A stretch of DNA of 64,000 nt from Dromaius novaehollandiae (lineage: Eukaryota > Chordata > Aves > Casuariiformes > Dromaiidae): assembly GCF_036370855.1 (NCBI RefSeq), contig NC_088099.1, forward strand, positions 17,637,501-17,701,500. Direction: 5' to 3'. Position numbers and translations under genes: made by a program. The notes under the pieces are model-generated. The model was not told where the DNA came from and did no database searches. It saw only the letters and a list, made by a program, of their open reading frames with translations. Positions 59,774 to 64,000 of this stretch are shown one piece after another; positions within the stretch are counted from its first letter, which is position 1, and each line of letters opens with the position of its first letter.

Positions 59774-60112
59774 TCATTTTCCCACTGCTTTTTGTAGACT
59801 GTTCACACTACTTAATTTTAAAGAGTCCAAGAGGCTTTTGATCGTTTCACTTCCTATTCCCTTCACCCTATTCTTGATCTTGTCGGGATTACTTTTTCCA
59901 AATGGTATCAGTAGGGCTGCCAGTCCCCAGGGCTCTTTATTGACCATTCGCTGAGTTTTATCTTCCTTCTGTAATATCCAGGCACTTTCTCTGGCCAAAG
60001 CAACAAATTTCTCCAGCTGTGGCTGATTAACATTCTTGCTGATATTAAGGTCTTGTTCAAAGGGATTCCAGATATAAAGAGGAGACGACTCAGGTTTATT
60101 TACTTCCTTTCC
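59774..60112 (-). CDS. MTPAP: MTPAP terminal coding exon and stop
   Basis: The acceptor is CTGCAG (AG at 60114-60113) and the exon opens in phase 0 with [15 protein letters not shown]. It continues through [28 protein letters not shown], the Trp-Gly-Leu-Ala motif and a final helix with [11 protein letters not shown], ending at a TGA at 59776-59774. It codes for 112 residues. The open frame runs about 27 bases further upstream, but those bases (60113-60139) belong to the intron because they include the splice acceptor. [11 protein letters not shown] closes the PAP-associated domain. The rest is the family's less conserved C-terminal tail. The preceding intron is about 1.74 kb (60113-61855). 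Confidence 0.95.
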   Translation of the reverse strand, partial: GKEVNKPESSPLYIWNPFEQDLNISKNVNQPQLEKFVALARESAWILQKEDKTQRMVNKEPWGLAALLIPFGKSNPDKIKNRVKGIGSETIKSLLDSLKLSSVNSLQKAVGK

Positions 60113-63100
60113 CTGCAGATAGTTAAAAGCAAAAGCCAAAGTTGCACATGTATTATAGGCACAACAAATAACAAATCACTTGAGTTATTACATTAGCACT
60201 AACAGTAAAAGTGTTTTGACCTACTAGAGAATTTTTTGTGGAAAAGAAAGTGATAACTGATCAAGTTAATTTCCCTGTCAATCCGACCACATGACGATGA
60301 CTCTCTGAATCCTCTCAGTGGCTGTTTTCCTTCGTACGTTCTGTTTACATTTCCTTCACCACAAACAATACACAAGTAGAACTTGACTGTCTATTTGGCC
60401 ATTATCCCTTTGCTTTTCCACAAGCCTGAAGTCTCACTCACTACAGCCTCCTACTCCTATCACCATTTGTGTATGGAGCAGCATGAGTGAGTGATATTAA
60501 CCTGCACAGCCCAGTTTGCTAAACTACTACAAGCACTCCATATGCCCAAACCATTCCTGTCACAGTGCTTATCAAGAGGTAGTATAGCCAAACATGCCTT
60601 GGCTGAAATTCCTCACGGTTCATTCTGGCCTTTAAGTATGGAGATCTTCAGATCATGGCCTACTTTTGGGCACTCAGCATAGCAAAAGGCAAGTTGTTGA
60701 TGCTATGTAGTTTGCTATTTAAATGCATGGCCATCTCTATGCTTATTAGTGCTCCTTTACTGACCTTTTCTTTATTATAGACTCCCTACAAGCCTTCCAC
60801 TGCAAGCTCTAGCAAGAACTTACCAGCTTACGCTTGCCCAGTAAGGAAGTCTCCACATACATGCTACAACACACTACTGCCCCAGGACCAAAAGGATTGG
60901 TTGAACAGGAAGCACACCAGCAGCACAGACAATTCACCTGTCTACTCTAGGCTCCACCATGTGGAGGTTTTTGTTTAGTTTTTTTGAGGCTTAAAAGCAG
61001 ACAAAGGCTCCTCAGCTTAATGGATTAGTTTCTAGGATCAACCTGAGCACTATCCAAAAAAAATAAAAAAAGGCTTATATGCAAGTAACCCACAGTGCCC
61101 AAATAGGAAACAGAACATGCACAAGAGTGTCCACGTAGCAACACTACACTGAAATCCCCTACCCAGTATCCATATCCTGTGTGTACTTATGTACGTATGT
61201 ATGTATACACCCCCCACCCCCCCAATAAACAGCATGAGTGAAATGTATATAGAAACCAAAATGCTAGTGCAGACCTCTGGGCAAGCACAGAATGATCCTG
61301 TTAACTGTCATACTTACCGAACTGTAACTGCCCACACTGTATGCTAGTGCAAACTGTAGTAGGAAACTGAAATGTCAGAAGAAAGTTTCAAAACTCAGTT
61401 ACAAGATTTAATGTGGACACCGTTTGGGTCTGGACTCCCTGCTTTAAATGCAAAGCCTGTTGGCATACAGGGTTTGTAACAGACTTTTGCTATGACATAC
61501 GTCATGACACTTAAAAAGTCTTCTTCCCACAGAATCAAAGCAGGAGCCATTTTAAAACAGCCACTTTTGATACACAGTAGTCAAGAAAAAAAGAATCCTT
61601 CAGGCTTAGCATTAGAGTTTGTGCTTTCCAACATACCTAAGTAATGCTACAGCACCATTAAGAACGTTACACTAAGCGATGATGTTCTGACAAGAAAACT
61701 CACTTCCTTCATAAGAAGAACTGTTTCTGCATATCACCAATTTACTCTGTACATACAACTACAGTTCACAGAAATGGTTGTTTAACATCTGTAGTTTCTC
61801 AAATAGCAAATGGAGGAATTCAGTAGATAATGATGAGAGATTAAAATGCACTTACCTTTCGAAGATTTATGGAATTCTTTCTGAAATCAAAGTTTCCAAA
61901 ATATTCAAAGAAGTCACATAGCAACACATCTAAAGGGGAAAAAAAAAACCCATGAGCCAATAGTAACAATAAAAAAAGGTCTATTCTCAACATATTGGTA
62001 AAAAAAGTTAATACTTTACCTACCAAGTGTTTCTTTATTTTTTGTAGGGTTAATCTTGCTTAAATCACTAACAAATGAGCAATCATAACCTCCAATTACA
62101 TGCTTGTCTTCTTCATCTGAAAGAAAAATTGCGAACGCATTTTGAAGTGATAAACAACAAAAATGCCATTATATTTAATAAAATTCTGAATTCAGTCATG
62201 TCTGATATCCATGATATGACTGAATTCAATGAATGCTATTGTATAAAGTAAATCAACTTATGAGTTGATTTAAAACCGAACTCTCAGGTCAAGATCCAAG
62301 TTAAATGGTTAAAGACAAAAAAAAATTCTAGAGATAGGCAAAGGAAAACAAGCATGAGTAAATACAGTATTTTCAAAAGCCTACAGGAAGAATGTATATG
62401 ACATTTATACCTCTGAAGTTATTTCCTTTAAGAAAGAAACCTGGCACCTTTGCATATAGTGGTTTATTATCCACTAAACACCACAAATTTACAAGGTTAA
62501 TAACTGCATAGGGGTTTTGGCAATCAGACCTGAAGTGTCTTGCCTCTTTTTCTGAAAAACTTAAGCGGATTAGGAATATTCTTGTAAAATTGAGACAGGT
62601 GTTTTGTTTTGTGCATAAGAATTCTACAGTCATTTTGAAAGCTTGTTGATAAATGTTGATTGAAATGTTTGAACTGTTTTTAAAGCAACCAAACATAACC
62701 CTTTATCTACTCAAAACTCGGAAGGAAGCATGTCAATAAGCACAAGACGTAAGTAAGGAATCAAGAGTCTGGGATGTCATTAGATTTACTAAAGATATGT
62801 AAAGATATCATACCCTGAAAGCTATGCATGAAATGGCTAGAACAGCTAACTTGCAAAGATGTAGGAATTATTTCTAGATGTCTTGAACAGTCTCAAAGAT
62901 ACTACAAATTGTGAGAAAAATGTTAACCCTTCTTTTAAGCCCTTGATGTCTATAAAACAATATGCACCATATCCATCAATGGACAAAACTGATAAGTGAG
63001 GAGATGTTTGAGAATTTACAAGTCTTATGAAATAAAAATCAAAATAAACCCAAACCAGCCAGTGCATGGAAGCAGCACTGAGACAGCTTTGATGAAAATA

Positions 63101-63592
63101 AATGAGGCATGGAACAACCTTAACCCCTCCAAGTAGAATTTAGCATTGTAAAGAAAATGGATTTATTTTGCTTTTAAAAATGTGCGGTTGCTTTTCCCAC
63201 AAAAATACAAGTGAAACTTGTATACTCCCTCAAACATATGGTATACGCAATATATATGGGTATTTAAGAGAATAAAGAAATGGCTTGGGTTTATTCATAA
63301 CTTTAGAGAAGTGAAAAATGAAGGTGAGAGTCACTCCAATTTCTTTCATAAACAGCTGTCCTTACCTGCTAGTTCTCTAAGTCGGTCTAGTGTTGGAATG
63401 ATAGGTGGCGATCTCTTTTGCAGAAAAAACATGACCATCATTGTTAGAGAGAAGTTTGTAATCCAAGCACCAGGAACACTATTTGTAAGTCCATGAACAC
63501 GGGCCCAACATCGTATACTGAACACCAGAGCTCTTACACGGGAATCAAGACAACCATAGATATACAAGAGTTCTGAACTTTTTATAGCAATG
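59774..63592 (-). CDS. MTPAP: MTPAP 3' part (mitochondrial poly(A) polymerase), four exons, 5' end outside window
   Basis: Coding exons on the minus strand, in transcription order, are 63592-63366, 62116-62024, 61929-61856 and 60112-59774. All introns begin GT and end AG, and the splice phases join into one frame of about 243 residues with a stop at 59776-59774. The product matches the C-terminal part of vertebrate MTPAP as I know it: a central-domain stretch with [14 protein letters not shown], the PAP-associated segment with FFEYFGNF and KNSIN, then [11 protein letters not shown] and [10 protein letters not shown]. The family enzyme is a mitochondrial-matrix nucleotidyltransferase that adds poly(A) to mitochondrial mRNAs. 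The targeting peptide and the catalytic aspartates of the palm are expected in upstream exons past position 64000. The bird tail after the last helix is slightly shorter than I recall for the human protein. No frameshift or internal stop is seen, so this looks like a working gene. Confidence 0.95.
60113..61855 (-). other. MTPAP: last intron of MTPAP
   Basis: The donor is GTAAGT and the acceptor CTGCAG. The intron is AT-rich with no recognisable gene inside. It holds a short GTAT-type repeat next to a C-rich run near 61188-61224. Confidence 0.9.
61188..61224. repeat. GTAT microsatellite with adjacent C-run
   Basis: Imperfect TATG/GTAT units (61188-61208) are followed by a C-rich run broken by single A bases. 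It lies inside the last MTPAP intron. Confidence 0.7.
61856..61929 (-). CDS. MTPAP: MTPAP internal coding exon (PAP-associated segment)
   Basis: This 74-bp exon has a pyrimidine-tract acceptor ending TTTAG (AG at 61931-61930) and a strong donor GTAAGT starting at 61855. The Asp codon split over the upstream junction is restored here. It encodes [16 protein letters not shown] followed by RKNSINLRK. This is the conserved PAP-associated domain motif of the MTPAP and TUTase families, in which the FEYFG and N-S-I-N residues help shape the nucleotide pocket. The exon ends in phase 0. The intron separating it from the preceding exon is only 94 bp (61930-62023). Confidence 0.95.
62024..62116 (-). CDS. 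MTPAP: MTPAP internal coding exon (93 bp)
   Basis: The exon lies between an acceptor ending TTTCAG (AG at 62118-62117) and a donor GTAGGT starting at 62023. Its length is a multiple of three, and it enters and leaves in phase 1. It encodes a variable linker, beginning [15 protein letters not shown] and ending [12 protein letters not shown]. This aligns with the segment of human MTPAP joining the central domain to the PAP-associated segment. The exon is too short to stand out as an open frame and was found by its splice sites and by joining its frame to its neighbours. The donor is followed four bases later by a second GT, described in the findings. Confidence 0.93.
62187..62228. repeat. inverted repeat, 13-bp perfect arms
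   Basis: TGAATTCAGTCAT at 62187-62199 is the exact reverse complement of ATGACTGAATTCA at 62216-62228, with a 16-base spacer. The stem could extend inward by a G-U pair and two more pairs in RNA. It lies in an MTPAP intron, 71 bases upstream of a splice acceptor in transcript direction. Confidence 0.85.
62249..62272. repeat. inverted repeat, 10-bp perfect arms with 4-base loop
   Basis: TAAATCAACT at 62249-62258 pairs exactly with AGTTGATTTA at 62263-62272 around the loop TATG. It is 20 bases from the neighbouring 13-bp inverted repeat and in the same MTPAP intron. Confidence 0.85.
63366..63592 (-). CDS. MTPAP: MTPAP internal coding exon (central domain)
   Basis: This 227-bp exon is the first one of the gene inside the window. 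The acceptor is a pyrimidine-rich tract ending in CAG just right of 63592. The donor is GTAAGG starting at 63365. The first base completes a codon begun in the upstream exon, and the last base is the first base of a split Asp codon. It encodes SSELLYIYG, then [41 protein letters not shown] and TLDRLRELA. This is the conserved central domain of non-canonical poly(A) polymerases that contributes to nucleotide binding. No in-frame stop is present. The Met that begins the open frame within this exon is internal to the protein and is not a start. Confidence 0.95.
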
Positions 63593-64000
63593 CTGAGGAA
63601 GAAAAAGTATGAGACACATGTAAATAATGAGAGAAATGTGAAGTACCAGATGCAGTGCTAGCTGTTCAATTCTAGAGCATCAGTTACAAGTGAAGAGGAT
63701 ATCCATAAAAAAACCCAACTTTTACTGGTTAAAAAATTAGAAGAGAATGCCTGAGATTGTCTAGGATTAAATTCCTGATAGCTTCTCACAGTAAGAAGGA
63801 TTCAGTTAGGGGTAAATACTAATACTGGATTTGCACTGTTTCCTTATTCCTTATCATGGGGAGGGGGGAAGTACTCGGGGCAAAACTATGCAGAATCAAG
63901 GCTGAAAACATACATTTAATTTAGCCACAAATGTCTTTGCAGTACATTAGATAATCTCTATATCCTAATATAAGTACAAATTAGAAGTTGTTTTACAACC
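63593..64000 (-). other. MTPAP: MTPAP intron, continues past the window
   Basis: This is upstream of the acceptor at 63593-63594 in transcript direction. I see no further exon to the window end. The sequence is AT-rich with no repeat I recognise. Confidence 0.8.

Larger units (their letters stand above)
62117..63365 (-). other. MTPAP: MTPAP intron with two stem-loops near its acceptor
   Basis: The donor is GTAAGG and the acceptor TTTCAG. About 70 bases before the acceptor are two inverted repeats in tandem, listed separately. The rest is AT-rich, with open frames on the minus strand (62373-62696, 62846-63067) that match nothing I recognise and lie wholly in intron. Confidence 0.9.

Noticed and set aside
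60113..60139. Upstream extension and apparent Met start of the MTPAP terminal frame
   Set aside because: These bases contain the splice acceptor CTGCAG and belong to the intron. The exon starts at 60112.
61930..62023. Open reading through the short MTPAP intron as part of the exon
   Set aside because: It contains the pyrimidine tract and AG acceptor, and removing it restores the split Asp codon and the family sequence.
1..64000. tRNA, rRNA, CRISPR arrays, bacterial operons or endogenous retroviral genes
   Set aside because: None was seen. No cloverleaf, no regularly spaced repeats with unique spacers, and no gag, pol or env-like frame.

Overview
The window looks like an intergenic-to-genic stretch of a bird nuclear genome. 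Coding sequence is split by GT-AG introns, interspersed repeats are sparse, there are CR1 LINE fragments (one with the ATTCTGTG-type 3' terminal word typical of bird CR1), worn MIR/CORE-SINE copies, CpG-rich islands and long gene-free tracts. A turtle or crocodilian cannot be excluded from sequence alone. The bird reading rests on the CR1 style, low repeat load and compact introns.

The only protein-coding gene I can support is the 3' part of MTPAP, the mitochondrial poly(A) polymerase, on the minus strand at the right end (59774-63592). Four exons are visible with consistent splice phases, encoding about 243 residues up to the stop codon. The 5' exons, with the targeting sequence and the catalytic nucleotidyltransferase core, lie beyond position 64000. 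A canonical poly(A) signal sits about 0.5 kb past the stop. A second, distal one near 49.97 kb might end a longer transcript.

Left to right: 1-5.6 kb has no recognisable gene. At 5.69-5.97 kb is a dense CpG island with minus-strand splice donors at its left edge. From the conserved vertebrate order JCAD-MTPAP (both same strand), I infer it may be the promoter and first non-coding exon of JCAD, whose coding exons would lie left of the window; this is unproven. A second, looser CpG-rich block at 8.46-9.19 kb carries an 18-bp minisatellite. From 9.2 to 49.3 kb is a gene-free, moderately GC-rich region with scattered old repeats: MIR-like copies near 13.8, 16.9 and 22.8 kb, a CR1 3' end fused to a GGAAAA microsatellite near 15.7 kb, homopolymer runs, several CpG-rich patches, and a larger CR1 fragment at 44.9-45.96 kb spanning the ORF1/ORF2 junction. 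From about 49.3 kb to the end the sequence is more AT-rich and CpG-poor and contains the MTPAP 3' end.

I found no evidence of a new multi-gene system. The best leads are local: a tandem splice donor in MTPAP whose alternative use would truncate the protein, a pair of stem-loops in an MTPAP intron close to a splice acceptor, the candidate JCAD promoter island, and a possible very long MTPAP 3' UTR.
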